DNA of 64,000 bases, from the NCBI RefSeq assembly GCF_017115105.1, contig NZ_JABXKH010000144.1, positions 1 to 64,000 of the forward strand. Direction: 5' to 3'. Positions 9,866-18,950 of the stretch are shown one piece after another (position 1 is the stretch's first letter; the number at the start of each line of letters is the position of its first letter). Both the position numbers and the translations under genes were made by a program. The DNA comes from Nostoc sp. NMS2 (GTDB taxonomy: Bacteria > Cyanobacteriota > Cyanobacteriia > Cyanobacteriales > Nostocaceae). The notes below the pieces were generated by a model, which saw nothing but the letters and a program-made list of their open reading frames with translations, did not search any database and had not been told where the DNA came from.

Positions 9866-9889
9866 GGGTTTTTGCGATCGCAAAAACCC
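9866..9889. repeat. 24-base perfect palindrome centred on HIP1
   Basis: GGGTTTTTGCGATCGCAAAAACCC reads the same on both strands. Its centre is the HIP1 octamer. It lies between tsaB and ycf34 and could be a terminator-like hairpin or a protein-binding site. No role can be shown. Confidence 0.8.
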
Positions 9890-10011
9890 CACGAATAATC
9901 TACGTGTGTAAAATCAAACTAAATACTTTTACTCTCACTAGGAAACTTGGGATGGAATTGTCAAGATTTTGTTATTAATGGACTGAGGCATAATATACTA
10001 CTTTTGACTTT

Positions 10012-10260
10012 TCAAGTTGGCACTAATTCACCAGGACGCAATTTCGACCACTTACCCGTTTCCCGTTTAAAGCTGAGACAACCAACAACATCCCATTCCA
10101 TCTCAATCACATCATCTTTTGTCCGAATATTGACATTGATAGAAGGTTCATTCGGCTCAAAATTGGGTGTTTCAGTCAAGTGAGGCTGTTGGTGCTGCCC
10201 TTCTACGGCATGATAGGTAAAACAGCTGTCTACATAGTGGCAGTTCACACAAATACACAT
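10012..10260 (-). CDS. ycf34: Ycf34 family protein
   Basis: This 82-residue protein matches the plastid/cyanobacterial Ycf34 family. The N-terminal Cys cluster MCICVNCHYVDSC is the hallmark and has been linked to iron-sulfur binding and photosynthetic electron flow in cyanobacteria. The C-terminal WSKLRPGELVPT segment is also typical. The gene is found only in oxygenic phototrophs, which supports the organism call. It stands alone on the minus strand. Confidence 0.92.
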   Translation of the reverse strand: MCICVNCHYVDSCFTYHAVEGQHQQPHLTETPNFEPNEPSINVNIRTKDDVIEMEWDVVGCLSFKRETGKWSKLRPGELVPT

Positions 10261-10355
10261 AATAGAACCAACTCCAGGGGCCTTTATTGTTAATCTAACT
10301 TAAGCTCAACCGTTATTCATGAGTTGCTGGGTTGATTTTTATTACAATGCTTGAA

Positions 10356-10530
10356 GAAGAATTCAGAAGTCAGAAGTCAGAATTTAGGAGCGGAGCAAGG
10401 AAAGTCCGCCTTTTGTCAGAAGTCAACATCAGATCCGCCACTGACAGCGTAGTCTCTACTCTTTCTCTACAAGATGCTACTCGTAGCTTGCTTCAGCGTA
10501 GAAGTATACAATCTAAAATCTAAAATCCAA
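10356..10530. repeat. Repeat-rich leader upstream of the CCA-adding enzyme
   Basis: CAGAAGT heptamers (TTCAGAAGTCAGAAGTCAG) are followed by a GCGGAGCAAGGAAAGTCCGCC segment with complementary ends, and by AATCTAAAATC heptamers just before the next start codon. The open frame across it is low-complexity and not taken as a gene. Confidence 0.55.
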
Positions 10531-10531
10531 A

Positions 10532-11836
10532 ATGCTATTAGATCCCGAAACTTGGCCTTTTAGTTTAGACTTCTTGCCACAACCCGCTTACATGGTAGGT
10601 GGCGCTGTGCGAGATGCGCTACTTGGCAGAACTCGTGAATATCTGGATCTAGATTTTGTCATCCCATCTAAAGCGGTAAAGGTAGCAAGAGCGATCGCTC
10701 ATCATTATAAAGCTGGTTTTGTGTTACTCGATGCCGAACGACATATTGCTCGTGTGGTTTTTCCCCACGCCACAGCCGACTTTGCCCAACAGGAAGGAGA
10801 TAGTTTAGAGGTTGATTTGCACAGACGGGACTTTACAGTAAATGCGATCGCTTATAATCCCCATACACAAGAAATTATCGATCCTCTACAAGGCTATGTA
10901 GACTTACAACAGGGCATTTTGCGAATGATATCACCCGCAAACTTAGAAGATGATCCTTTGCGCTTAATGCGAGGTTATCGCCAAGCCGCCCAATTAGGTT
11001 TTACTATTGAGCCAGCTACCCGAACCGCAATTTGTTCTTTGGCATCACATCTGAGCAAAGTTGCAGCCGAACGAGTGCGGGTAGAAATTGGCTATCTACT
11101 GGCAAATTCTCAGGGTACTCCTTGGATGGCAAGTGCTTGGGAAGATGGTTTACTTACCCCTTTCTTCAAAAATGCTACTCGTGAAAGCTTGAACAAACTA
11201 GCCGCAGTTGACAATGCAGCCGCCTTACTCACAGAAAATTGGCAACAATTAGGGGCAAAACTACAAGAATATGTCCGTGATAGGATCAAAACCACTTGGT
11301 TAGGTATTGCCAAACTTGCTTGTCTTGTCAATCCAAATCCCGAATTAGCAGAAATAGAGCTACAGGAACTAACTTATAGTCGTGCCGAAATCCGGGGTGT
11401 AACCACTGCTCTGAAATTGTTACCGCAGTTTCAAGTAGTCGATATGTCCTTGCGAGAACAATATTTTTTATTCCGTGACGCAGATATTGTGTTTCCCACT
11501 ACGGCAGTGCTGGCTGTGGCACTTGATAATTTGGTAGAGGCGATGTCTGGTGACAAGCCACCACACACAGCAGCCGCTACAAGTTTGCAAACCAAAGCAA
11601 GTAGCTGCCCTGTCTGGATACCTTTGATCGACCGCTACCTGAACCCTGATGATCTGGTTGCTCATCCCACTCTATTAGTGAGCGGGAAGGAGTTGATTAT
11701 AGCATTAGATATTCCAGCTTCACCAATTATTGGACAACTTTTGACAGAAATTGGCGTAGCGCAAGCTGAGGGGAAAATCTCAACCCCAACAGAAGCGATC
11801 GCTTTTGCACGTCAATTACAAGAAAAGGCAGATTGA
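10532..11836 (+). CDS. tRNA nucleotidyltransferase / poly(A) polymerase family protein
   Basis: This 434-residue class II nucleotidyltransferase completes or repairs the CCA end of tRNAs, or adds adenines. The catalytic head is visible: YMVGGAVRDALLGR near residues 20-33 and the metal-binding pair in LDLDFVIP. RRDFTVNAIAYNP and the RLMRGYRQAAQLGF helix follow in order. Both tRNA genes in this window lack an encoded CCA, so such an enzyme is needed. Motifs alone do not tell whether it adds CCA, CC or A. The ATG at 10532 directly follows AATCTAAAATCCAAA repeats. Confidence 0.9.
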   Translation: MLLDPETWPFSLDFLPQPAYMVGGAVRDALLGRTREYLDLDFVIPSKAVKVARAIAHHYKAGFVLLDAERHIARVVFPHATADFAQQEGDSLEVDLHRRDFTVNAIAYNPHTQEIIDPLQGYVDLQQGILRMISPANLEDDPLRLMRGYRQAAQLGFTIEPATRTAICSLASHLSKVAAERVRVEIGYLLANSQGTPWMASAWEDGLLTPFFKNATRESLNKLAAVDNAAALLTENWQQLGAKLQEYVRDRIKTTWLGIAKLACLVNPNPELAEIELQELTYSRAEIRGVTTALKLLPQFQVVDMSLREQYFLFRDADIVFPTTAVLAVALDNLVEAMSGDKPPHTAAATSLQTKASSCPVWIPLIDRYLNPDDLVAHPTLLVSGKELIIALDIPASPIIGQLLTEIGVAQAEGKISTPTEAIAFARQLQEKAD

Positions 11837-12097
11837 TCGTTTAGTCAATCTTGTCAGTATACGCATCATCTATGCTACTATTTGCTTGATATTATCACCT
11901 CGTGCTTTTCCCTGAAATTTAGCATAGATGGACAACCAAATGGATTATACACCAGTCTATTTACTTCATGGCCTAGTTAATCGGCAGAATGCACCCTCGT
12001 ATATTTACTTAAGCAGTTACCAGAAAAAAAGACCTCTCGATTTTCCTAGTGGGCGGAGTCTTTATGCGTAGACTTTTTTGGACAGGACTAACTGCTA

Positions 12098-12529
12098 ATG
12101 AATGGACAGCCTTTAATTTTGGTTGTAGAACACAATCTACATGATTTAGAGCTACTTAATTCTCATCTAGGAATATTAAATTTTTCATGCATTTGTACCA
12201 AGCAAGGGGTGAGGGCTGTGATGTTGGCACAAACTCATCAACCAGATTTAATCCTGCTAGATACGATGCTATCTAATTTGAGTGCTAACCGAGTCATTGA
12301 TGACCTCAAACACAATTCAAAAACTGCTGCTATCCCAATTATTGCAGTAACACCTCTAACAGTGGTACAAGATGATGAATCCAGTCCGCTTGCAGGATTT
12401 GATGATTGTATTACTAAACCCTACGATTTTAATCAATTAGAAGTGGTAATCAGTCGGTATATTCAGTCATCTAAATTCTTTGCATTTTCCTTGAAAATAG
12501 ATTCGAGATTGCGAACTTCAGGTAATTGA
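12098..12529 (+). CDS. Single-domain response regulator
   Basis: This 143-residue protein is a lone CheY-like receiver. The phospho-acceptor Asp is in LILLDTML near residue 55, and the conserved Lys is in CITKPYD near 110. The acidic pocket expected at LVVEHNLHDLE has E and H where most receivers have two acidic residues, so phosphorylation may be altered. No output domain follows. The last 67 bases overlap the convergent DUF2294 gene. No kinase is adjacent. Confidence 0.8.
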   Translation: MNGQPLILVVEHNLHDLELLNSHLGILNFSCICTKQGVRAVMLAQTHQPDLILLDTMLSNLSANRVIDDLKHNSKTAAIPIIAVTPLTVVQDDESSPLAGFDDCITKPYDFNQLEVVISRYIQSSKFFAFSLKIDSRLRTSGN

Positions 12530-12867
12530 TTGAAAACCACAATAATCCCAGTTCGACCTGTTGCTAAATTTGTGTTGATCATCAGTTCAAGGATAGGTTG
12601 ACCAATAATTTCCTCAAGCAAATTTTTCAATTCTAGTTTAATTATTTTCTCTAAATACAATCGTACTTGTTCAGCTAAAATCTTATAACCTCCCTTCAGT
12701 AAAGTGTGTTCAGCTTGGGTAACAGAGTTTTCTAGAGAAATTACAATTTCAGTATCAAAAAAATGACAAACTATTTGGCTAGGAGACTTACCTAGTCTGT
12801 CATTATATAGTTTTACAATTCTTTGTGATATTTCTGTTTCTAATTGTTCAATATTAGCTTGTATCAT
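12463..12867 (-). CDS. DUF2294 family protein
   Basis: This 134-residue protein matches the DUF2294 family of small soluble proteins whose function is not established. Recognisable family parts are the N-terminal helix IEQLETEISQRIVKLYNDRLGKSP split around YNDRLGKSP, the middle VTQAEHTLLKGG and the C-terminal IIVVFNQLPEVRN. It converges with and overlaps the response regulator by 67 bases. It may be a single transcription unit. Confidence 0.75.
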   Translation of the reverse strand: MIQANIEQLETEISQRIVKLYNDRLGKSPSQIVCHFFDTEIVISLENSVTQAEHTLLKGGYKILAEQVRLYLEKIIKLELKNLLEEIIGQPILELMINTNLATGRTGIIVVFNQLPEVRNLESIFKENAKNLDD

Positions 12868-13098
12868 TAAAATTACAATGTAATATTTATCATTCTAGTT
12901 TCAAAACCGAAGTATTCAATATTATAGTAGATGTTCATGAAATAGGCTGAGAAACTTATTTTTTATGTTGTAATATATTTACTACAGATTTGTTTAAAAG
13001 AATTATCTAATTTGAGGAATATAAAAGTTGTTAATCAATGATTAGTGAAGTGCCCGGTTAATACTGCATTGATGATCATGTGTTAATGAGCGATCGGC

Positions 13099-13500
13099 TT
13101 ATTGTGTGCCCAATAACCGTAGGCGTAGCCCGCCGCAGGCATCGCCTGCATTTCCCAACCCAGGAATAATATAGCTATGTTCATCCAAATTACCATCTAT
13201 GAAAGAGGTATAGAGTAGCACATCAGAATGTTGCTCACAAAAACGCTCGATACCTTTCGGTGCAGCGAGTAAGCAGACAGTTGCATATATCTGAACCAAG
13301 CTTGTTGGGATGACCGATCGCAGCCAGATCACCGACAATATCCACGCTCAAAACACCTTCAAAGGCGATCGCGTCAACAACTCTATAAACATGCTCCCGG
13401 TTTGTTCAAACAAAGTGCGACGCAACTGTGCCTCTACAATCCCAAAGCGCTTGCTAATGCCTGGTAAATCCCAAATTTAGGCATAGTTATTATTTCTTTA
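13099..13500 (-). pseudogene. upp: Decayed uracil phosphoribosyltransferase fragment and a second frameshifted remnant
   Basis: The part at 13099-13280 reads [20 protein letters not shown], then [25 protein letters not shown] and RLLGTQ. This matches the C-terminus of uracil phosphoribosyltransferase (UPP salvage). Eight or so foreign residues (CGGLRLRL) interrupt NAGDA/RLLGT where a short Nostoc repeat is inserted. The N-terminal two thirds and the PRPP loop are missing. Upstream, 13290-13500 holds another coding-like remnant in two frames (LRRTLFEQTGSMF and [18 protein letters not shown]) that I cannot assign. Confidence 0.65.
13105..13150. repeat. Short Nostoc-type interspersed repeat inside the upp remnant
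   Basis: CGTAGGCGTAGCCCGCCGCAG followed by GCATCGCCTGCA is a GC-rich repeat rich in GGCGTAGCCCGC, also partly seen near 1618-1640. It sits within the coding frame of the upp remnant and keeps it open. Confidence 0.6.
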
Positions 13501-13738
13501 AGGATGTTTCTCAGCTATTAGTCACTAGAAATCTGTCAACTACCTCTAGTAAGTTTTTATTTTTATGACTCTGAATGTCGAGTGTGATATTAGTCATATT
13601 GCTGAATACAATAAATCACACAGTAAATTCATAAATAGCAATTAATCAGCGTAAATTTAAAGATCACTTTAAAAATGGCTCAGTAGATATATTTTGTGAG
13701 AAAGTTAATACAAAGGTATATTCACTGATTTCAAATTC

Positions 13739-14221
13739 ATGGATTCTTTATCTATCAATTCCTTACTTGAAGAGTTGAAAAACCCCGATGCCACAGTCCG
13801 GGACAAAGCAACCAGAAAAATTTGGCGGATCTGGTTTCAGCAAAAGGGAATCTATGGGCTGGAAATAATTGACCGTAGTCAAAAGTTACTAGATGCGGGT
13901 GAAATTGCTGAAGCTGAAACAGCGCTGACAGCACTAATTAAAGACCAGCCAGATTTTGCCGAAGCCTGGAATCGTCGTGCTTTCCTCTATTACAGTATTG
14001 GTGATTATCAAAAATCTCTGGCAGATTGTCAGATGGTTGTACAAATAAATCCGATACATTTTGGAGCGCTTCACGGTATGGGCTTGTGTTATGCAGCACT
14101 AGGAGAATATGGTGAAGCTATCCAAGCTTTTAAACGTGCTTTAGAAATTCAGCCCTATTCACTAGTTAATCAAAAGTTGATTCTAGAATGTACATTTAGA
14201 TTCAGCTACGACGGCAGATAG
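13739..14221 (+). CDS. TPR-repeat protein
   Basis: This 160-residue protein has about three tetratricopeptide repeats covering residues 45-150: AEAETALTALIKDQPDFAEA, then WNRRAFLYYSIGDYQKSLAD and MGLCYAALGEYGEAIQAFKR. TPRs form a helical scaffold for protein contacts. The N-terminus (LLEELKNPDATVRDKATRKI) looks like a HEAT-type helix pair. There is no signal peptide, so it is probably cytoplasmic. The partner is unknown. It lies 21 bases before a decayed transporter gene. Confidence 0.8.
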   Translation: MDSLSINSLLEELKNPDATVRDKATRKIWRIWFQQKGIYGLEIIDRSQKLLDAGEIAEAETALTALIKDQPDFAEAWNRRAFLYYSIGDYQKSLADCQMVVQINPIHFGALHGMGLCYAALGEYGEAIQAFKRALEIQPYSLVNQKLILECTFRFSYDGR

Positions 14222-14242
14222 GAGAGAGCATCATCCTGTTTT

Positions 14243-14715
14243 ATGAATCCGTCATCATCCTCATCAACAGCAATTCATCGCCTTAGTCGCCGCAATTCTA
14301 TTCAATACGCTTCTATCTGGATTGGTAGCAGCGTTATTGCTGCTTGTACTAACAGCAACCAACTATCAACTAGCAATTCTCAGTTGGATAAAGTTACGTT
14401 TGGTAAAAACTGGATAGCACAAGCAGAACACGGCGAATTTTACCAGGTTATCGCCACTGGTATCTACAAAGACTACGGTTTAGATGTCAACATCAAAATG
14501 GGTAAATTCCAGCTTTGCAGTGGTACTCAATTGTTGATGGGGAATGCGGTAGATTTCTTTATGGCATTGATGCCGTGAACGCCATAGCACAAAATATTCC
14601 CCAAATTACAGTCGCAGCAATTTTCCAGAAAGACCCTTGGTGTCTTATTGCACATCCCAACCCAGCAATTAAAACCCTTGCCTACTTTAAAGGCAAACCA
14701 ATTTATATTAAATAA
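14243..14715 (+). pseudogene. Truncated ABC-type substrate-binding protein (NitT/TauT type)
   Basis: The first frame starts with a lipoprotein-like signal (IWIGSSVIAACTNSNQ) and reads LDKVTFGKNWIAQAEHGEFY and ATGIYKDYGLDVNIKMGKF, typical of SsuA/THI5-like binding proteins. It breaks near 14565; a second frame continues as VNAIAQNIPQITVAAIFQKD and KGKPIYIK and then stops. The second domain is absent. So there is at least one frameshift and a C-terminal loss. No permease or ATPase gene is near. Confidence 0.75.
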
Positions 14716-14823
14716 GTGGCATGAAAGTGCTGTAAAAAATGAGAATTAAAATTTTAAAACATAGAGGAGTTAATTCTCTGCGAACCTGTGCGTCCCTATG
14801 CGTCAAAAAAAAGGATATAAGCT

Positions 14824-16170
14824 ATGACGATAAAATTGGATGCCCTGATTAATTCTCTAGAAGGTATAGAAACTATCACTGATTCTGCCCAAGTAGCAAA
14901 ATTATCCCAGGATTATCACAACTTTAGCCCGGTACTTGTACCGAAACTAGAGGGAAAAGTCGGAGATATTGTAGTGCGTCCCGCCAATGAAGCAGAGGTT
15001 TTAAAAGTTGCAGCCGCCTGTGCGAAACACCGTATACCCGTAACAGTGAGGGGTGCGGGAACTGGAAATTATGGGCAATGCGTACCCTTACATGGTGGCG
15101 TAATTTTAGATATGACCCGAATGCAAGGGATTCCTTGGGTAAAACCGGGGGTGGCGCGGGTAGAAGCTGGGGTGAAGTTGGCGGCTTTGGATAAAAAAGC
15201 CAGAGAGATTGGCTGGGAAATTCGGATGGCACCCTCGACTTACCGGACAGCGACAATTGGCGGATTTATTGCTGGGGGAAGTGGGGGTGTTGGCTCGATA
15301 CAATATGGGTTACTAAGCGATCGCGGTAATATCTTAGCAGTGCGAGTAGTAACTGTAGAAGATGAACCCCGTGCGATCGAATTACGTGGTGATGATGTAC
15401 ACAAGGTGAATCATGCTTGGGGAATTAACGGCATCATTACCGAAGTAGAAATCCCATTGGGGCCAGCTTATCCTTGGGCAGAAGTCATTGTCACATTTGA
15501 CGACTTTATGACAGCAGCAAAATTTGGTCAGGCTCTTGGCAATGCTGATGGCATGATTAAAAAGTTGATTTCTGTCTTTGCATCTCCAATACCCCAATAC
15601 TTTCACGCCCTACAACAGTACATTCCTGAAGGGACTCACCCAGTATGTTTAATAATTGCTGAATCGAGTTTGGAATTCTTACCAGGTTTAGTGCAGCAAT
15701 ATGGCGGCCAGATTACTTATGAAAAACCAGCCGAGGAAGCAGCCAAAGGAACACATTTAATAGAATTTAGCTGGAACCACACTACCTTACACGCAAGGAG
15801 TGTAGATACTACAATTACCTACTTACAAAGTATGTTCCCTAGCGATTGCAGTTTGCAAGTGGTAGAGCAGTTGTATCATCACTTCGGCGATGAAGTGATG
15901 ATGCATTTGGAATTTTTTCGGTTGAACGGTGCTGTAGCTCCTGCTGGTTTGCAACTTGTTCGCTACACCACAGAAGAACGTCTCAATGAGATTATTCGCT
16001 ATCACGAAGAACATGGTGTGAATATTGGCAATCCCCACACCTATATTATGGAAGACGGAGGCAGAAAAGTTATTGCTCCTGAACAGTTAAAATTTAAAGA
16101 AATAGTTGACCCATATCGGTTGATGAATCCTGGTAAAAGCAAGGTTATTCAATTACCAATTCAAAATTAA
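14824..16170 (+). CDS. FAD-binding oxidoreductase (GlcD/FAD_binding_4 type)
   Basis: This 448-residue flavoprotein has the PCMH-type FAD domain. Visible parts are IVVRPANEAEVLKVAAACA, the pyrophosphate loop VTVRGAGTGNYGQ near residue 77 and TIGGFIAGGSGGVGSIQYG near 143. The C-terminal PHTYIMEDGG and DPYRLMNPGKSK end matches D-lactate/glycolate dehydrogenase-like enzymes. The substrate cannot be deduced. The gene is alone; it begins 100 bases after the broken transporter gene. Length is normal. Confidence 0.88.
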   Translation: MTIKLDALINSLEGIETITDSAQVAKLSQDYHNFSPVLVPKLEGKVGDIVVRPANEAEVLKVAAACAKHRIPVTVRGAGTGNYGQCVPLHGGVILDMTRMQGIPWVKPGVARVEAGVKLAALDKKAREIGWEIRMAPSTYRTATIGGFIAGGSGGVGSIQYGLLSDRGNILAVRVVTVEDEPRAIELRGDDVHKVNHAWGINGIITEVEIPLGPAYPWAEVIVTFDDFMTAAKFGQALGNADGMIKKLISVFASPIPQYFHALQQYIPEGTHPVCLIIAESSLEFLPGLVQQYGGQITYEKPAEEAAKGTHLIEFSWNHTTLHARSVDTTITYLQSMFPSDCSLQVVEQLYHHFGDEVMMHLEFFRLNGAVAPAGLQLVRYTTEERLNEIIRYHEEHGVNIGNPHTYIMEDGGRKVIAPEQLKFKEIVDPYRLMNPGKSKVIQLPIQN

Positions 16171-16511
16171 ACCTCATCTATGTTGAAACCTAGAGTTTTT
16201 TAAAAGATATGAAAGATATATTGATGTAGGTTGGGTGGAGTGAAACGCAACCCAACATTACCAGCTTATTTATGTTGGGTTACGCTATCGCTGCACCCAA
16301 CCTACAAAACTCAGATTATGTCTTCATTAAAGAGTCTCTGAGAAGCCTACACTTCCTGAGTACAGGTAAGTGTAGGTACGTCAACAACCTACAGAAACAC
16401 ATACAGCAGACTTCAAGTTGGGTGTTATATACAAGCTAAGTCAATAAAGCGTGTTTTAGTTCTGCCCTTTCTGGCTCCTTAATTCTGCTGTATCAAAACT
16501 TTCTCTTTATA
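16171..16511. other. Intergenic region with GTAGGTTGGGT repeat
   Basis: The 340-base gap before thiD holds the inverted-arm repeat at 16225-16305 (separate entry) and unstructured AT-rich DNA. No small gene is supported. Confidence 0.6.
16225..16305. repeat. GTAGGTTGGGT inverted-arm repeat, copy 1
   Basis: GTAGGTTGGGTGGAGTGAAA opens the unit and its near-complement ending CACCCAACCTAC closes it, with inner CAACCCAACA and TGTTGGGTT arms. Copies 2 and 3 lie at 19559-19638 and 30958-31022. Such units are common between cyanobacterial genes. Confidence 0.8.
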
Positions 16512-17333
16512 ATGAACACTGACATAAACTCCAGAATACCTGTTGCTTTAACCATTGCTGGTTCAGATAGTGGCGGTGGTGCAGGAATTCAAGCTGATTT
16601 ACGCACCTTTGCTTTTCACTGTGTCCACGGTACTAGCGCTATAACCTGCGTCACGGCACAAAACACTCTAGGAGTGAAAAGGGTCGATGCTATGGCAACA
16701 GAGGCTGTTGTGGCGCAAATTCAGGCAGTAGTTGAGGATATTGGCGTACAATCTGCCAAAACCGGGATGTTGCTCAATCAGGAAATTATTTTTGCTGTTG
16801 CCCAGCAGGTGGAAGCTTTACAAATCGAGAATCTAGTAGTTGATCCAGTAATGGTGTCACGGACAGGGGCACAATTGATTGATGATGATGCTGTGAAGAC
16901 TCTATCCCATGCCCTGATTCCCAAAGCAGTTATCATCACGCCGAATCGTTACGAAGCTCAGATTTTGAGTGGGTTACAAATTAATTCCTTGGAGGATATG
17001 CAAGCTGCTGCTGAAATTATTCACAAGACTTTACGGACGAAGGCTGTTTTAGTCAAGGGCGGCGGTATGCAGGGAGATTTGCGTGGCGTTGATATCTGGT
17101 TTGATGGGGACAAGTTGGAAGTTTTGACTTGCCAGCAAGTAGAGACAAAAAATACTCACGGTACTGGTTGTACACTATCAGCTGCGATCGCTGCTAATCT
17201 GGCTAAGGGAAATGACTTGTGGTCGTCAGTGCAACAGGCAAAGCAGTATGTGACTACTGCACTCACTTACGCCCTAGATATTGGCAAAGGACAAGGCCCT
17301 GTAGGACACTTCTTCCCATTGTTACGAAATTAA
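16512..17333 (+). CDS. thiD: Hydroxymethylpyrimidine/phosphomethylpyrimidine kinase
   Basis: This 273-residue ribokinase-family enzyme phosphorylates HMP and HMP-phosphate in thiamine synthesis. The N-terminal TIAGSDSGGGAGIQADLRTF binds substrate. The C-terminal THGTGCTLSAAIAANLAKG holds the anion hole and the catalytic base in the GTGC turn. PNRYEAQILSG and VLVKGGGM are also typical. The ATG follows a short AT-rich leader without a recognised TPP riboswitch. It stands alone. Confidence 0.94.
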   Translation: MNTDINSRIPVALTIAGSDSGGGAGIQADLRTFAFHCVHGTSAITCVTAQNTLGVKRVDAMATEAVVAQIQAVVEDIGVQSAKTGMLLNQEIIFAVAQQVEALQIENLVVDPVMVSRTGAQLIDDDAVKTLSHALIPKAVIITPNRYEAQILSGLQINSLEDMQAAAEIIHKTLRTKAVLVKGGGMQGDLRGVDIWFDGDKLEVLTCQQVETKNTHGTGCTLSAAIAANLAKGNDLWSSVQQAKQYVTTALTYALDIGKGQGPVGHFFPLLRN

Positions 17334-17349
17334 CCTCGTAGTCAGTCAT

Positions 17350-17481
17350 CAAGGAGGCAGGGAGCAGAGGAGCAGAGGAGCAGGGGGACAAGGAAAAATT
17401 ATTGAATAAGTTTCTTCCTCTCCCCCTTGCGCCCTGCCCCCTGCCCCTCTGCCCGAGTTCCTATCCCCAATGCCCCAATAA
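17350..17481. repeat. Purine/pyrimidine-arm interspersed repeat
   Basis: GAGGCAGGGAGCAGAGGAGC is followed by AAAATTATTGAATAAGTTTC and a C/T arm ending in CCCAATGCCCCAATA. It is the same family as at 3621-3742 and lies directly after thiD. Confidence 0.8.
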
Positions 17482-17598
17482 AAAATCTTTGCCCTTTCGG
17501 AATTTTTCTATTATTCTTGGGCATAGTTTCAGGGCTGACTATCTCTGTTAGCATCTCTGTACGATCTACTTACCTTGATTTTTAATACCAAGCCACCG

Positions 17599-18207
17599 AT
17601 GCGAACAACCATAGGTTCTGTTCACAGAAATTCGCCAACACCAACTACTCAAGCCTACCCTCCCTCTGTACCACTATCTGTATACAGAGAATTGTCAGCA
17701 GAGTTGCAAGCAGCACAGGCGAGGCTCAATGCACTCACTACCCAAAATCAGCAACTAGCACAAGAAAATCAACTATTACGCCAAGAAATTATCAAAGTTG
17801 TTGAGTCTTTTTCTCATTTGCAAAATTTTGTGGATTCCCATGTTAAGCCTAGCTATCACCAAGCCACCCAGACTTCTAGCGGTGTGAAAAGCGCCACTAA
17901 AGTGCCAGTAACTCAAGCGCCTCCACGTCAACAGGTTGCTCATTCGCGTCCACCTGTTGTCTCCAAAGCCCCACCCGAAAAAAGCCGCCGCCAAAACTTT
18001 GCTACATCTGTAATGGAAATGAATTTCCCGATACAAGAACCAGTTTTTATAGAAGAGCAGCAAGTAAGGTATTATTCCACTACTGAGTCAGATGCCAAAG
18101 GACTCAATGGCTGGTGGTTAATTATCACCATCTTGTTAATCATGCTTACTGCCTTTAGCGCTGGATATTTCGTTGTACGTCCCTTGTTTGAACATCAGAA
18201 ACGTTAG
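17599..18207 (+). CDS. Membrane-anchored coiled-coil protein of unknown function
   Basis: This is a protein of about 202 residues from ATG 17599; a TTG 24 bases upstream is less likely. Residues 35-75 form a Gln-rich coiled coil (LQAAQARLNALTTQNQQLAQ). A Pro/Ser-rich linker follows. A single membrane segment near the C-terminus (WWLIITILLIMLTAFSAGYF) leaves a short basic tail (RPLFEHQKR). It looks like a tail-anchored protein with a long soluble N-terminal part. No family is recognised. It lies upstream of glnB. Confidence 0.7.
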   Translation: MRTTIGSVHRNSPTPTTQAYPPSVPLSVYRELSAELQAAQARLNALTTQNQQLAQENQLLRQEIIKVVESFSHLQNFVDSHVKPSYHQATQTSSGVKSATKVPVTQAPPRQQVAHSRPPVVSKAPPEKSRRQNFATSVMEMNFPIQEPVFIEEQQVRYYSTTESDAKGLNGWWLIITILLIMLTAFSAGYFVVRPLFEHQKR

Positions 18208-18891
<684 letters not shown>

Positions 18892-18900
18892 AAAAGTTAT

Positions 18901-18950
18901 GAGTTAAGAGTACAGACAGACGCGATTAATCGCGTCTCTACTCCTAACTC
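18901..18950. terminator. Inverted repeat between convergent glnB and rdgB
   Basis: The inner palindrome GACGCGATTAATCGCGTC (18919-18936) is perfect. Outer arms GAGTTAAGAGT and ACTCCTAACTC nearly match. No long T-run follows, so a bidirectional terminator is plausible but unproven; it may also be an interspersed repeat. Confidence 0.5.

Larger units (their letters stand above)
9680..10011. other. Intergenic region with orphan repeat and long palindrome
   Basis: No gene is supported in this 330-base gap between two minus-strand genes. It holds one CRISPR-like repeat unit (9758-9792) and a 24-base palindrome (9866-9889), both listed separately, plus G-rich words (GCGGGGGGTC) between them. Confidence 0.6.

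Noticed and set aside
11928-12071. 47-residue frame (starts MDNQMDYTPVYLLHGLVNRQ) before the response regulator
   Set aside because: No ribosome site, no family and no support beyond an open frame; kept out as unproven.
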